From contig NZ_CP084530.1 in NCBI RefSeq assembly GCF_023704175.1, positions 1,104,501 through 1,168,500 of the forward strand: 64,000 nucleotides of DNA, written 5' to 3'. The position numbers and the translations under genes are program-made. The first letter of the stretch is position 1; each line of letters begins with the position of its first letter. Shown here in pieces: positions 36,682-45,341 of this stretch. This stretch comes from Paenibacillus sp. YPG26 (GTDB lineage Bacteria > Bacillota > Bacilli > Paenibacillales > Paenibacillaceae). The notes under the pieces were generated by a model that saw only the letters and a list, made by a program, of their open reading frames with translations, was not told the DNA's origin and made no database searches.

Positions 36682-37641
36682 ATGAGCACACCAGTTCATG
36701 ATTTGCCTGCACATAAGGGTAGTGTAATGCAGACACCGGTTCCGGCATCCAGATGGAAGCGGGGCCGTGGGTCGAGAGTGCGGTTCACGAATGGATTATT
36801 CAAATATTATTTCTTATTAAGCATACTGGCACTCTGTCTGGTGCTGGCTTTGGTTGTTTTCTTCATTGGCAAAACGGCCATTTTGACCTTCAAAGACATT
36901 TCGCTTGCCGATTTCTTTCTGTCCTTTGATTGGACGCCGGAAGAGGACAAATTCGGAGCGGCTTCCATTATCATCAATACGATATCTTTAACCGCTCTTA
37001 CCTTGGTATTTGCAGTTCCAATTTCAGTCGGAATGGCTATCCTGATTGCTGAGATTGCTCCCAAATGGCTGAAGTCATTTATACGTCCGATTCTTGACCT
37101 TCTGGTTGGTATTCCATCCATAGTCTACGGGTACCTGGGTCTCACTGTGCTGATCCCGCTAATTCGGGAATGGAGTGGAGAGAACCTGGGAGACGGTCTG
37201 CTTGCAGCTTCACTGGTACTCACCATTATGATTCTGCCAACGGTCAGCCGGATCAGTGATGATGCCATATCCGCTGTACCCAAGAAATATCGCGAGGCGG
37301 CCTATGCTCTGGGATCTACCCGTCTGCAGGTAATTATGAAGGTGGTGCTGCCGGCTGCTTCAAGAGGAATAGCGGCTGCTATTATACTCGGAATGACACG
37401 CGCTATCGGTGAGACGATGGCTGTGGTCATGGTCATCGGGAATACCGCGCAGCTGGCGACTTCACTCTTCTCTCCGACATCCGTGCTTACCAGTAATATA
37501 GTAATGCAGATTTCCAACGTGGAATTTGAATCCACCTGGAACTATGCGCTGCATATGATGGCTTTCCTTCTGCTGATCATCTCTTTTGGATTGATTATGA
37601 TTATACGTCTAATTAGCAGAAAGAGAGGAGATGCCGCATGA
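36682..37641 (+). CDS. pstC: Phosphate ABC permease PstC
   Basis: 319 residues. Six hydrophobic segments, with an N-terminal cytoplasmic extension of about 45 residues. The ABC-permease coupling loop EAAYALGSTRLQVIMKVVLPAASRGI is clear. It pairs with PstA to form the membrane channel. Its stop overlaps the pstA start by ATGA. RBS GGGAGGAAG. Confidence 0.95.
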   Translation: MSTPVHDLPAHKGSVMQTPVPASRWKRGRGSRVRFTNGLFKYYFLLSILALCLVLALVVFFIGKTAILTFKDISLADFFLSFDWTPEEDKFGAASIIINTISLTALTLVFAVPISVGMAILIAEIAPKWLKSFIRPILDLLVGIPSIVYGYLGLTVLIPLIREWSGENLGDGLLAASLVLTIMILPTVSRISDDAISAVPKKYREAAYALGSTRLQVIMKVVLPAASRGIAAAIILGMTRAIGETMAVVMVIGNTAQLATSLFSPTSVLTSNIVMQISNVEFESTWNYALHMMAFLLLIISFGLIMIIRLISRKRGDAA

Positions 37642-38561
37642 GCAGCGTTACATCTAATAACCATCAGGGCAGTCCTGACCCAAGCAGCTTTATGCCAACA
37701 AGGAAGAATAGACGGGCACTGATCTGGGACAAGGCCGCTACGGGTTCCTTTTATGCTCTGGGAGCTGCTGTCCTGCTGTTCATCTTCTGGCTGTTGTACA
37801 CCATACTTAGCAAAGGTCTGCCGGGAATCAGTCTGGAATTCCTGACCAAGCTGCCGGAAGAGATTGATGTAGGAGGAGGAATAGGACCTGTCCTGTTCAA
37901 CTCCTTCTACATTCTAATTCTCTCCCTGATCATATCTATACCGATAGGTGTAGGCGCCGGTATCTATATGGCGGAATATGCGCCGAGGAACAAATTTACT
38001 GAAGGGCTGCGAATCTGCGTGGAGACTCTGTCTTCCGTACCTTCCATCGTATTCGGAATGCTGGGTCTTGCTATTTTTGCCGAATATTTCGATATCGGGC
38101 TTACGATTCTGGGCGGGGCGGTTAGCTTGGCGTTCCTGAATCTTCCAACCTTGGCACGCGTCACGGAGGAAGCCGTGAGGGATGTGCCTGTTGAGCTTCG
38201 AAATGCCTCTTACGCGCTTGGGACAACCAAATTCCAGACAATCCGTACCATAATTCTGCCTGTATCCCTGCATGCGATTATTACTGGAATCTGCCTGGTG
38301 GCGGGCCGGGCTTTTGGGGAGTCGGCGGTTATTATTTTGACAGCGGGGCTTAGTACGTCTGGTGAAATGTGGGACTTCAGCTTGTTCTCACCAGGTGAGA
38401 CCCTTGCTGTTCATCTCTGGTATGTCCAATCCGAAGCCATTGTCGAGGATGCGAAGCAGATTGCTGATAAATCAGCAGCGGTCCTGGTATTCGTGGTGTT
38501 ATTCCTTAATCTGCTGTTCCGTGTTCCGCTTTGGTTCAACAGCAGAAAGCTTAAGAAATAG
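37638..38561 (+). CDS. pstA: Phosphate ABC permease PstA
   Basis: 307 residues, six transmembrane segments, coupling loop NASYALGTTKFQTIRTIILPVS. It is translationally coupled to pstC. The operon ends here with a terminator: neither pstB (the ATPase) nor phoU follows, and no other gene in the window encodes PstB. The transporter therefore needs an ATPase encoded elsewhere. Confidence 0.95.
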   Translation: MSSVTSNNHQGSPDPSSFMPTRKNRRALIWDKAATGSFYALGAAVLLFIFWLLYTILSKGLPGISLEFLTKLPEEIDVGGGIGPVLFNSFYILILSLIISIPIGVGAGIYMAEYAPRNKFTEGLRICVETLSSVPSIVFGMLGLAIFAEYFDIGLTILGGAVSLAFLNLPTLARVTEEAVRDVPVELRNASYALGTTKFQTIRTIILPVSLHAIITGICLVAGRAFGESAVIILTAGLSTSGEMWDFSLFSPGETLAVHLWYVQSEAIVEDAKQIADKSAAVLVFVVLFLNLLFRVPLWFNSRKLKK

Positions 38562-38584
38562 GCGTAGCTAGTCGGTGACAAAAG

Positions 38585-38630
38585 AACAGAGCAGCGATCC
38601 TTCCATTCAAGGGAGGATTGCTGCTCTGTT
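38585..38630. terminator. Terminator between pstA and gpx
   Basis: AACAGAGCAGC.ATCCTT pairs with AGGAT.GCTGCTCTGTT, a long stem with one imperfect position, between convergent genes. Confidence 0.8.
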
Positions 38631-38637
38631 GGCGTTT

Positions 38638-39114
38638 TTACAGAAGTTCCTTAATATCGGCTTCAATAGCTTCCGGCTCCGTCCGTGAGCTGTATTGCTT
38701 GATCACATTCCCAGCCCGGTCTACCAGAAACTTGGCAAAATTCCACTCGATCTCTCCCGTATGGTAAGGGGCAGGTGTATGGTTGACCAAATGTACGAAT
38801 AAGGGGTGAGCGTTCTCGCCTTTCACATCTATTTTGGAGAATAGAGGGAAGGTGACCTGGTAGTTGAGCTCGCAGAATTGCTTGATCTCTTCCTCTGTCC
38901 CAGGCTCTTGTCCGGCAAATTGATTGGAAGGGAACCCTAACACAACAAGCCCTTGATCCTTATAGGCGTCATACAAAGACTGAAGTCCCTTATAATGGGG
39001 AGTTAGGCCGCAGGCACTCGCAGTGTTGACAATAAGCAGAACCTTACCTTCATACGGCTGAAGTGTCGTTTCGGTGCCTTCAATTGTTTTTATTTTATAA
39101 TTGTAAATGGACAT
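38638..39114 (-). CDS. Glutathione peroxidase family (thiol peroxidase)
   Basis: 158 residues. It reduces hydroperoxides. The peroxidatic Cys lies in NTASACGLTPHY, and the conserved Gln (FPSNQFAGQEPG) and Trp (EWNFAKFLV) complete the catalytic set. Firmicutes often lack glutathione, so thioredoxin or bacillithiol is the probable reductant; this is inference. ATG behind AGGAGGA. Confidence 0.93.
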   Translation of the reverse strand: MSIYNYKIKTIEGTETTLQPYEGKVLLIVNTASACGLTPHYKGLQSLYDAYKDQGLVVLGFPSNQFAGQEPGTEEEIKQFCELNYQVTFPLFSKIDVKGENAHPLFVHLVNHTPAPYHTGEIEWNFAKFLVDRAGNVIKQYSSRTEPEAIEADIKELL

Positions 39115-39234
39115 TGCTTCTCCTCCTGTTGCAAAATTATTTTGGTTATATTGTATCTCTTTCTGACTGGATAACTCAAATTACAAGAATGATTTCGAGG
39201 CGGACAGTAAATGATAAATTCTATAGTCCGGAAT

Positions 39235-39259
39235 TAATCATATAAATTTAATAGGAATT
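39235..39259 (+). promoter_or_regulatory. Possible CymR-like operator
   Basis: TAATCA at the left and TAGGAATT at the right, 25 nt overall and AT-rich between, resemble the CymR operator of Bacillus cysteine-metabolism genes. The site lies 100 bp upstream of a cystine importer. The consensus was recalled from memory, so this is tentative. Confidence 0.25.
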
Positions 39260-39358
39260 GTAGGAAAAATGTATTGATTATTTCTATAAGTCGGTGTACC
39301 ATCAAGTAACCAGATAATTTTGGGTAGAGAAAATTTATTGGACAAGGGGTCATGTTGT

Positions 39359-40180
39359 ATGAAAAAGATAAGTTTGCTTGTTATGGTATTGTTAGTTTCG
39401 ATGGTAGCATCAGCATGCGGGAATTCCAAGGATAACAACGCAGGTACCACAAATTCCACGTCAGGCTCCAAGGCTCAGACAGCTCTGGAGGCCATTAAGG
39501 CAAGCGGGAAGCTGCGGATCGGAACCGAAGGTACTTATGCTCCATTCACCTACCATGACAAAGATGGCAAATTGACAGGTTTTGACGTAGAAATTGCACA
39601 GGAAGTTAGCAAGCGCATTGGCGTAGAGCCTGAATTTGTGGAGACACAATGGGACAGCCTGATTGCAGGACTGGATGCCAAACGTTTTGATACGGTATTT
39701 AACGAAGTATCGATTACTGACGAGCGTAAGGAAAAGTATGACTTTTCCGACCCATACATTGTATCCAAAGCGGTGCTGATCGTACCGGAGGATAATACGG
39801 ATATTAAGACATTCGCCGATCTGAAAGGGAAGAAGGCAGGACAGTCCCTTACGAGCAACCTGACTCAAATTGCAAAAGATAACGGCGCAGAAATCGTGTC
39901 TACAGAAGGCTTCAATCAGGCGATTGATCTATTGACCGCCAAACGGATCGATGCTACGGTTAATGATGGCTTGTCTTACCTGGATTTGAAGAAGCAGAAG
40001 CCGGATGCACCTATTAAAGTTGTGGATACATCCACAGATGCTTCAAACAGTGCGGCTTTGTTCAATAAAGGGGCAGACGATCTTGTTGCCGCGGTTAACA
40101 AAGCGCTGGCAGACATGAAGAGTGACGGAACTTACCTGAAGATTTCCGAGAAATATTTTGGAGAAGATGTATCTAAATAA
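39359..40180 (+). CDS. tcyA: TcyA-like cystine-binding lipoprotein
   Basis: 273 residues. Signal peptide with lipobox (VASAC, Cys 20), then a family-3 amino acid binding fold. EGTYAPFTYHDKDGKLTGFDVE, ETQWDSLIAGLDAKRFD, AQSLTSN-like GQSLTSN and the ending KYFGEDVSK agree closely with B. subtilis TcyA as I remember it. It delivers cystine to TcyB/TcyC. The start was set at ATG AAA AAG behind AAGGGG rather than 13 codons upstream. Confidence 0.88.
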   Translation: MKKISLLVMVLLVSMVASACGNSKDNNAGTTNSTSGSKAQTALEAIKASGKLRIGTEGTYAPFTYHDKDGKLTGFDVEIAQEVSKRIGVEPEFVETQWDSLIAGLDAKRFDTVFNEVSITDERKEKYDFSDPYIVSKAVLIVPEDNTDIKTFADLKGKKAGQSLTSNLTQIAKDNGAEIVSTEGFNQAIDLLTAKRIDATVNDGLSYLDLKKQKPDAPIKVVDTSTDASNSAALFNKGADDLVAAVNKALADMKSDGTYLKISEKYFGEDVSK

Positions 40181-40211
40181 GTTAATCTCAAGGTAAAAGG
40201 ATGCTTGCCAA

Positions 40212-40880
40212 ATGGATGATCGCAAACTACAGATTTTTATGGATTCCTTGCTACCGCTGCTAAAAGCCGCGGTAGCTTTTACCGTTCCACTGACCCTGAT
40301 CTCTTTCACAATCGGTCTCATTCTTGCTGTAATAACCGCCCTGGCTAGACTTTCGAGCTGGAGAATTCCTAGGCTGATTGCAAGATTCTATGTGTGGATC
40401 ATTCGGGGGACTCCCTTGCTCCTGCAGTTATTTATAATATTTTTCGGCCTGCCTTCGGTAGGTATAACTCTGGATCCATTCATTGCTGCTGTGATCGGAT
40501 TCTCGCTGAGTGTGGGAGCCTATGGCTCGGAGATTGTCCGGGCTTCCATTCTGTCGATTCAGGAAGGACAGTGGGAGGCTGCCTATTCGCTGGGAATGAC
40601 ACGGATGCAGGCGCTTAGAAGAGTTATCTTGCCCCAGGCTGCGCGTGTCTCGGTCCCGCCTTTGGCGAACTCCTTCATCAGTCTGGTGAAGGATACTTCT
40701 CTAGCGGCAAGTATCACTTACGTTGAAATGCTTCGCACGGCCCAGCAAATTGTAGCTACCACTTTCGAGCCGTTGCTATTATACACAGAAGCTGGATTGT
40801 TCTACTTATTACTCAGCACAGTGCTATCAAGTCTGCAGAATTACCTGGAGAAGCGGCTGGACCGTTTCTCGACAAGATAA
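40212..40880 (+). CDS. tcyB: TcyB-like amino acid ABC permease
   Basis: 222 residues, a polar amino acid permease of the HisM/GlnP family with about five membrane segments and the coupling loop EAAYSLGMTRMQALRRVILPQA. It lies between the binding protein and the ATPase with short gaps, so the three genes form one importer operon, probably for cystine. Confidence 0.92.
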   Translation: MDDRKLQIFMDSLLPLLKAAVAFTVPLTLISFTIGLILAVITALARLSSWRIPRLIARFYVWIIRGTPLLLQLFIIFFGLPSVGITLDPFIAAVIGFSLSVGAYGSEIVRASILSIQEGQWEAAYSLGMTRMQALRRVILPQAARVSVPPLANSFISLVKDTSLAASITYVEMLRTAQQIVATTFEPLLLYTEAGLFYLLLSTVLSSLQNYLEKRLDRFSTR

Positions 40881-40892
40881 GGAGGATGAACG

Positions 40893-41645
40893 ATGATCGA
40901 AGTTCATAATTTGCACAAATCGTTCGGCTCTCTTGAAGTGCTTAAAGGTGTTGATCTGACCTTGGATAAAGGAAAGGTGCTCGTTATTATCGGCCCTTCC
41001 GGATCCGGGAAGACAACGCTGCTGCGTTGTTTCAATCTGCTTGAGCAACCCGATCAAGGCACACTTCGGGTAGGTGAGGTATCGCTGGAATTTGGAGACG
41101 GCATTAAGCCGAAGAAGGATCAAATTCTTAAATTGCGCAAGCAGAGCGGGATGGTATTTCAGTCTTATAACCTCTTTCCACATATGACTGCACTTGAGAA
41201 TGTGATGGAAGCGCAGGTTACCGTGCAGAAGAAGAGCAAGGATGAGGCACGCAGTCATGCGCTTGAACTGCTGGACAAGGTTGGACTTAGGGATAAGGCG
41301 GATTCATACCCGCATAAGCTGTCGGGAGGGCAACAGCAGCGGGTAGGTATTGCCAGGGCGATGGCGGTTGATCCTGAGGTTCTGTTATTCGATGAGCCAA
41401 CCTCGGCACTGGACCCGGAATTGGTGGGCGAAGTTCTTAGAGTTATGAAAGGCTTGGCTGCTGAAGGGATGACCATGGTCGTAGTAACACATGAGATGAA
41501 ATTTGCGGCCGAGGTAGCCGATCAGATTATTCTGGTGGATGGTGGCCGGATTATAGAAAAGGGTACCCCGCAAGAAGTGTTGCAGCAGCCCAAAAGTCCG
41601 CGTGCAGCACAGTTCCTGAATATACTGACAGAAAATAAGCTCTAG
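40893..41645 (+). CDS. tcyC: TcyC-like amino acid ABC ATPase
   Basis: 250 residues. Walker [11 protein letters not shown]-loop FQSYNLFPH, signature LSGGQQQRV, Walker [15 protein letters not shown] and switch His in VVVTHEM. This is the polar-amino-acid ATPase type. It is not PstB, whose signature region differs and which would sit with pstCA. The gene ends six bases before a repeat hairpin that may act as its terminator. Confidence 0.93.
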   Translation: MIEVHNLHKSFGSLEVLKGVDLTLDKGKVLVIIGPSGSGKTTLLRCFNLLEQPDQGTLRVGEVSLEFGDGIKPKKDQILKLRKQSGMVFQSYNLFPHMTALENVMEAQVTVQKKSKDEARSHALELLDKVGLRDKADSYPHKLSGGQQQRVGIARAMAVDPEVLLFDEPTSALDPELVGEVLRVMKGLAAEGMTMVVVTHEMKFAAEVADQIILVDGGRIIEKGTPQEVLQQPKSPRAAQFLNILTENKL

Positions 41646-41678
41646 AACGCAAAAAATCTCTCCCAAAAGGAGAGATTT
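41646..41678 (+). terminator. Repeat-type hairpin left of IS copy 1
   Basis: AAATCTCTCC-CAAAA-GGAGAGATTT, preceded by AACGC as in the tRNA-linked repeat units. It would terminate tcyABC. The IS1182 element starts at the base after the hairpin and has displaced the T-run. Confidence 0.7.
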
Positions 41679-43212
41679 CAGTCTGTAGACAAAGTTCCGA
41701 AAGGAGCAGGTCTACAGACTTTTTTTGTAGAATAAGTCAAGGAAAAGGTTGATTCGAGGTGTAAATGATGATTAGTAAAAATAATTATGAAGGTCGCTTT
41801 CAGATTTCTGTGAATGCGCTAGACGACCTTGTGCCTAAGGATCATTTGGTTCGCAAGTTAGAAAATGCGATCGATTTTAGTTTTATATACGAGCTGGTTC
41901 AAGATAAATACAGTGCGGTTACGGGGCGTCCGAGTGTCGATCCCGTAGTTCTGATTAAAATCGTGCTTATCCAGTATCTATTTGGCATTCGCTCCATGCG
42001 CCAAACCATTCGGGAAATTGAAACTAACGTAGCTTACCGCTGGTTCATCGGCTATGACTTCACCCAGCCCATTCCCCACTTCACCACTTTTGGTAAAAAC
42101 TATGTTCGCAGGTTTAAGGACACGGATATTTTTGAATCCATTTTTGCACGTATTCTGGAAGAAGCTTTAGGGCATGGCTTTGTAGAGCCAGACGTGCTTT
42201 TCATGGATGCAACGCATGTGAAGGCAAACGCCAACAAAAATAAATATGAAAAAACGATGGTACAGGAGCAAAGCAAAAAGTACCAAGAGCAGCTTGATAA
42301 AGAGATTAATGAAGACCGGATCCAGCATGGGAAGAAGCCTTTCGGAAAAAAGCCTAAGTCCGCTCTGAAAGAAACAAAAACAAGCATCTCCGACCCTGAG
42401 AGCGGACTATTTGTAAAGGGCGAAAAAGAACGTGTATTTGCCTACAGTTTTCATACGGCCTGCGACCGCAACGGCTTTGTTCTGGGTGCGAAAGTAACTC
42501 CAGGAAATGTACATGACAGCCAGGTGTTTGAGGATGTGCTTGAGCTCGTAAAGAAGTCTCTGGGCAAGCCCACAGCTGTAGCAGTTGACGCTGGATACAA
42601 GACTCCCTACATTAGTAAATTGCTGATCGATGACGGGATACGGCCTGTTATGCCATACACAAGACCTCGTACAAAGGATGGCTTTTTCAAGAAATATGAT
42701 TACGTATACGATGAGCACTACGATGCCTATATCTGTCCGAACCATGAGTTTCTAACCTATGAATTGACGAACCGGGAAGGGTACAAGATGTATCGTTCCG
42801 ATCCCACAATATGCAAAGACTGCCCCTTCTTGAGTCAGTGTACCGAAAGCAAGGACTTCACTAAGCGAATTAGCCGCCATATTTGGGCTGACTATCTGGA
42901 AGAAGCAGACCACCTTCGGCATACCGATGAAAACAAACAAATTTACTCACAGCGCAAGGAAACGATTGAGCGCGTATTTGCAGATCTAAAGGAAAAGCAT
43001 GGCATGCGCTGGACGACTTTACGAGGACTTCGTAAAGTTTCCATGCAGGCGATGCTCGTTTTTGCTTGCATGAACCTCAAAAAGTTAGCCACCTGGCTCT
43101 GGAAGTCCGGTGGCTCAAAGCGATATTTGGCTTTATTTATGATCTCTTACAGAAAAAAACAAAGACAAACTCCTGTGTTCCTAACGGGAACAAGAAGTTT
43201 GTCTGCAATCTG
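41679..43212 (+). mobile_element. IS1182-family element, copy 1
   Basis: 1534 bp. The ends CAGTCTGTAGACAAA (left) and the complement of the right end, CAGATTGCAGACAAA, match at 12 of 15 positions. A hairpin AGTCTGTAGAC/GTCTACAGACT lies just inside the left end. One transposase gene fills the element. It is bounded on both sides by the repeat-type hairpin. Confidence 0.85.
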
Positions 43213-43213
43213 A
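41765..43213 (+). CDS. IS1182-family transposase, copy 1
   Basis: 482 residues, DDE transposase of the IS1182 family. The N-terminal DUF772-like domain reads ALDDLVPKDHLVRKLENAIDF ... GIRSMRQTIREIETNVAYRWF. The catalytic core has VLFMDATHVKANANKNK (first Asp), AVDAGYKTPY (second Asp) and ERVFADLKEKHGMRWTTLRG (Glu region). A Cys-rich CPFLSQC segment sits between. The frame ends at TGA formed by the right IS end and one flanking base. Probably functional. Confidence 0.93.
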   Translation: MMISKNNYEGRFQISVNALDDLVPKDHLVRKLENAIDFSFIYELVQDKYSAVTGRPSVDPVVLIKIVLIQYLFGIRSMRQTIREIETNVAYRWFIGYDFTQPIPHFTTFGKNYVRRFKDTDIFESIFARILEEALGHGFVEPDVLFMDATHVKANANKNKYEKTMVQEQSKKYQEQLDKEINEDRIQHGKKPFGKKPKSALKETKTSISDPESGLFVKGEKERVFAYSFHTACDRNGFVLGAKVTPGNVHDSQVFEDVLELVKKSLGKPTAVAVDAGYKTPYISKLLIDDGIRPVMPYTRPRTKDGFFKKYDYVYDEHYDAYICPNHEFLTYELTNREGYKMYRSDPTICKDCPFLSQCTESKDFTKRISRHIWADYLEEADHLRHTDENKQIYSQRKETIERVFADLKEKHGMRWTTLRGLRKVSMQAMLVFACMNLKKLATWLWKSGGSKRYLALFMISYRKKQRQTPVFLTGTRSLSAI

Positions 43214-43237
43214 ATCTCTCCCAAAAGGGAGAGATTT
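43213..43237 (+). repeat. 25-bp hairpin separating the two IS copies
   Basis: AATCTCTCC and GGAGAGATT arms around CAAAAG. The same hairpin flanks copy 1 on the left and copy 2 on the right. It may be a long palindromic target duplication or a reused preferred target. Confidence 0.8.
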
Positions 43238-44771
43238 AGTCTGAAGACAAAGTTCCGAAAGGAGCAGGTCTACAGACTTTTTTTGTAGAATAAGTCAAGG
43301 AAAAGGTTGATTCGAGGTGTAAATGATGATTAGTAAAAATAATTATGAAGGTCGCTTTCAGATTTCTGTGAATGCGCTAGACGACCTTGTGCCTAAGGAT
43401 CATTTGGTTCGCAAGTTAGAAAATGCGATCGATTTTAGTTTTATATACGAGCTGGTTCAAGATAAATACAGTGCGGTTACAGGGCGTCCGAGTGTCGATC
43501 CCGTAGTTCTGATTAAAATCGTGCTTATCCAGTATCTATTTGGCATTCGCTCCATGCGCCAAACCATTCGGGAAATTGAAACGAACGTAGCTTACCGCTG
43601 GTTCATCGGCTATGACTTTACCCAGCCCATTCCCCACTTCACCACTTTTGGTAAAAACTATGTTCGCAGGTTTAAGGACACGGATATTTTTGAATCCATT
43701 TTTGCACGTATTCTGGAAGAAGCTTTAGGGCATGGCTTTGTAGAGCCTGACGTGCTTTTCATGGATGCAACGCATGTGAAGGCAAACGCCAACAAAAATA
43801 AATATGAAAAAACGATGGTACAGGAGCAAAGCAAAAAGTACCAAGAGCAGCTTGATAAAGAGATTAATGAAGACCGGATCCAGCATGGGAAGAAGCCTTT
43901 CGGAAAAAAGCCTAAGTCCGCTCTGAAAGAAACAAAAACAAGCATCTCCGACCCTGAGAGCGGACTATTTGTAAAGGGCGAAAAAGAACGTGTATTTGCC
44001 TACAGTTTTCATACGGCCTGCGACCGCAACGGCTTTGTTCTGGGTGCGAAAGTAACTCCAGGAAATGTACATGACAGCCAGGTGTTTGAGGATGTGCTTG
44101 AGCTCGTAAAGAAGTCTCTGGGCAAGCCCACAGCTGTAGCAGTTGACGCTGGATATAAGACTCCCTACATTAGTAAATTGCTGATCGATGACGGGATACG
44201 GCCTGTTATGCCATACACAAGACCTCGTACGAAGGATGGCTTTTTCAAGAAGTATGATTACGTATACGATGAGCACTACGATGCCTATATCTGTCCGAAC
44301 CATGAGTTTCTAACCTATGAATTGACGAACCGGGAAGGGTACAAGATGTATCGTTCCGATCCCACAATATGCAAAGACTGCCCCTTCTTGAGTCAGTGTA
44401 CCGAAAGCAAGGACTTCACTAAGCGAATTAGCCGCCATATTTGGGCTGACTATCTGGAAGAAGCAGACCACCTTCGGCATACCGATGAAAACAAACAAAT
44501 TTACTCACAGCGCAAGGAAACGATTGAGCGCGTATTTGCAGATCTAAAGGAAAAGCATGGCATGCGATGGACGACTTTACGAGGACTTCGTAAAGTTTCC
44601 ATGCAGGCGATGCTCGTTTTTGCTTGCATGAACCTCAAAAAGTTAGCCACCTGGCTCTGGAAGTCCGGTGGCTCAAAGCGATATTTCGCTTTATTTATGA
44701 TCTCTTACAGAAAAAAAACAAAGACAAACTCCTGTGTTCCTAACGGGAACAAGGAGTTTGTCTGCAATCTG
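43238..44771 (+). mobile_element. IS1182-family element, copy 2
   Basis: 1534 bp, same orientation as copy 1. It starts AGTCTGAAGAC, one base shorter at the left tip, and ends GCAATCTG. About ten substitutions relative to copy 1, mostly synonymous, show that it is not a fresh tandem duplicate. After it the repeat hairpin recurs, followed by the tRNA-linked units. Confidence 0.85.
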
Positions 44772-44915
44772 AATCTCTCCCAAAAGGGAGAGATTTTTGT
44801 TGATGACGTCCCAGTCGGGGTGGTCTCGCTCAGCTCGAGACTCCGCTCATCCCCGAGCCATTCGGCATCGGTGGCTTTGCTTCGACGAACCCCTTGTGGG
44901 GTTCTCATCCCCTAG
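43323..44915 (+). CDS. IS1182-family transposase, copy 2, with altered C-terminus
   Basis: 530 residues. The same enzyme as copy 1 up to YRKK; then one extra A in an A-run near 44711 shifts the frame to TKTNSCVPNGNKEFVCN. The frame crosses the IS end and runs through the flanking hairpin and a tRNA-linked repeat unit to a stop at 44915. All catalytic blocks are present. Which of the two C-termini is ancestral is not clear. The extra tail from the repeat is unlikely to matter. Confidence 0.85.
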   Translation: MMISKNNYEGRFQISVNALDDLVPKDHLVRKLENAIDFSFIYELVQDKYSAVTGRPSVDPVVLIKIVLIQYLFGIRSMRQTIREIETNVAYRWFIGYDFTQPIPHFTTFGKNYVRRFKDTDIFESIFARILEEALGHGFVEPDVLFMDATHVKANANKNKYEKTMVQEQSKKYQEQLDKEINEDRIQHGKKPFGKKPKSALKETKTSISDPESGLFVKGEKERVFAYSFHTACDRNGFVLGAKVTPGNVHDSQVFEDVLELVKKSLGKPTAVAVDAGYKTPYISKLLIDDGIRPVMPYTRPRTKDGFFKKYDYVYDEHYDAYICPNHEFLTYELTNREGYKMYRSDPTICKDCPFLSQCTESKDFTKRISRHIWADYLEEADHLRHTDENKQIYSQRKETIERVFADLKEKHGMRWTTLRGLRKVSMQAMLVFACMNLKKLATWLWKSGGSKRYFALFMISYRKKTKTNSCVPNGNKEFVCNLNLSQKGEIFVDDVPVGVVSLSSRLRSSPSHSASVALLRRTPCGVLIP

Positions 44916-45109
44916 GACGCAAAAAATCTCTCCCAAAAAAGAGAGATTTTTGTTGATGACGTCCCAGAAGGGATGCTTTCGCTCAGCTCGAGACTCCGCT
45001 CATCCCCGAGCCATTCGGCATCGGCGGCTTTGCTTCGACGAACCCCTTGTGGGGTTCTCATCCCCGGGACGCAAGAAAATCTCTCCCAAAGGGAGAGATT
45101 TTCTGATGA
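44772..45109 (-). repeat. Inverted array of tRNA-Arg-linked ~153-bp units
   Basis: Two full units and one hairpin-bearing edge, with GACGTCCCAG at 44805, 44958 and 45108 (periods 153 and 150). Read on the minus strand from the tRNA, each unit gives a terminator-like hairpin, the CCGATGCCGAATGGCT core and a 36-nt block starting GTCTCGA and ending CTGGGACG. It is the same family as 31542-31848 but more diverged, and the IS pair interrupts its distal hairpin. Open frames here are not genes. Confidence 0.88.
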
Positions 45110-45183
<74 letters not shown>

Positions 45184-45207
45184 ATATGAAAATTTCAAGC
45201 AAAGAAA

Positions 45208-45236
45208 ATTTTATCACAAACTGGCTTGCTAAGCAA
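45208..45236 (-). promoter_or_regulatory. Promoter of the second tRNA-Arg
   Basis: On the minus strand TTGCTT, 17 bp, TAAAAT, about 25 bp before the tRNA. Confidence 0.55.
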
Positions 45237-45341
45237 CTGGAAAAATAAATAGTTTTAGCCGCTTTTTTTAAATTTGGTATGCACTATGCTATAATCTACG
45301 AAATAAATTGAAACCGGAGGAAAGGAGGGACATTTATTCAT

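Noticed and set aside
40893..41645. This ABC ATPase as the missing PstB
   Set aside because: It belongs to the polar amino acid type, is coupled to tcyAB, and is separated from pstCA by a terminator and an opposite-strand gene.
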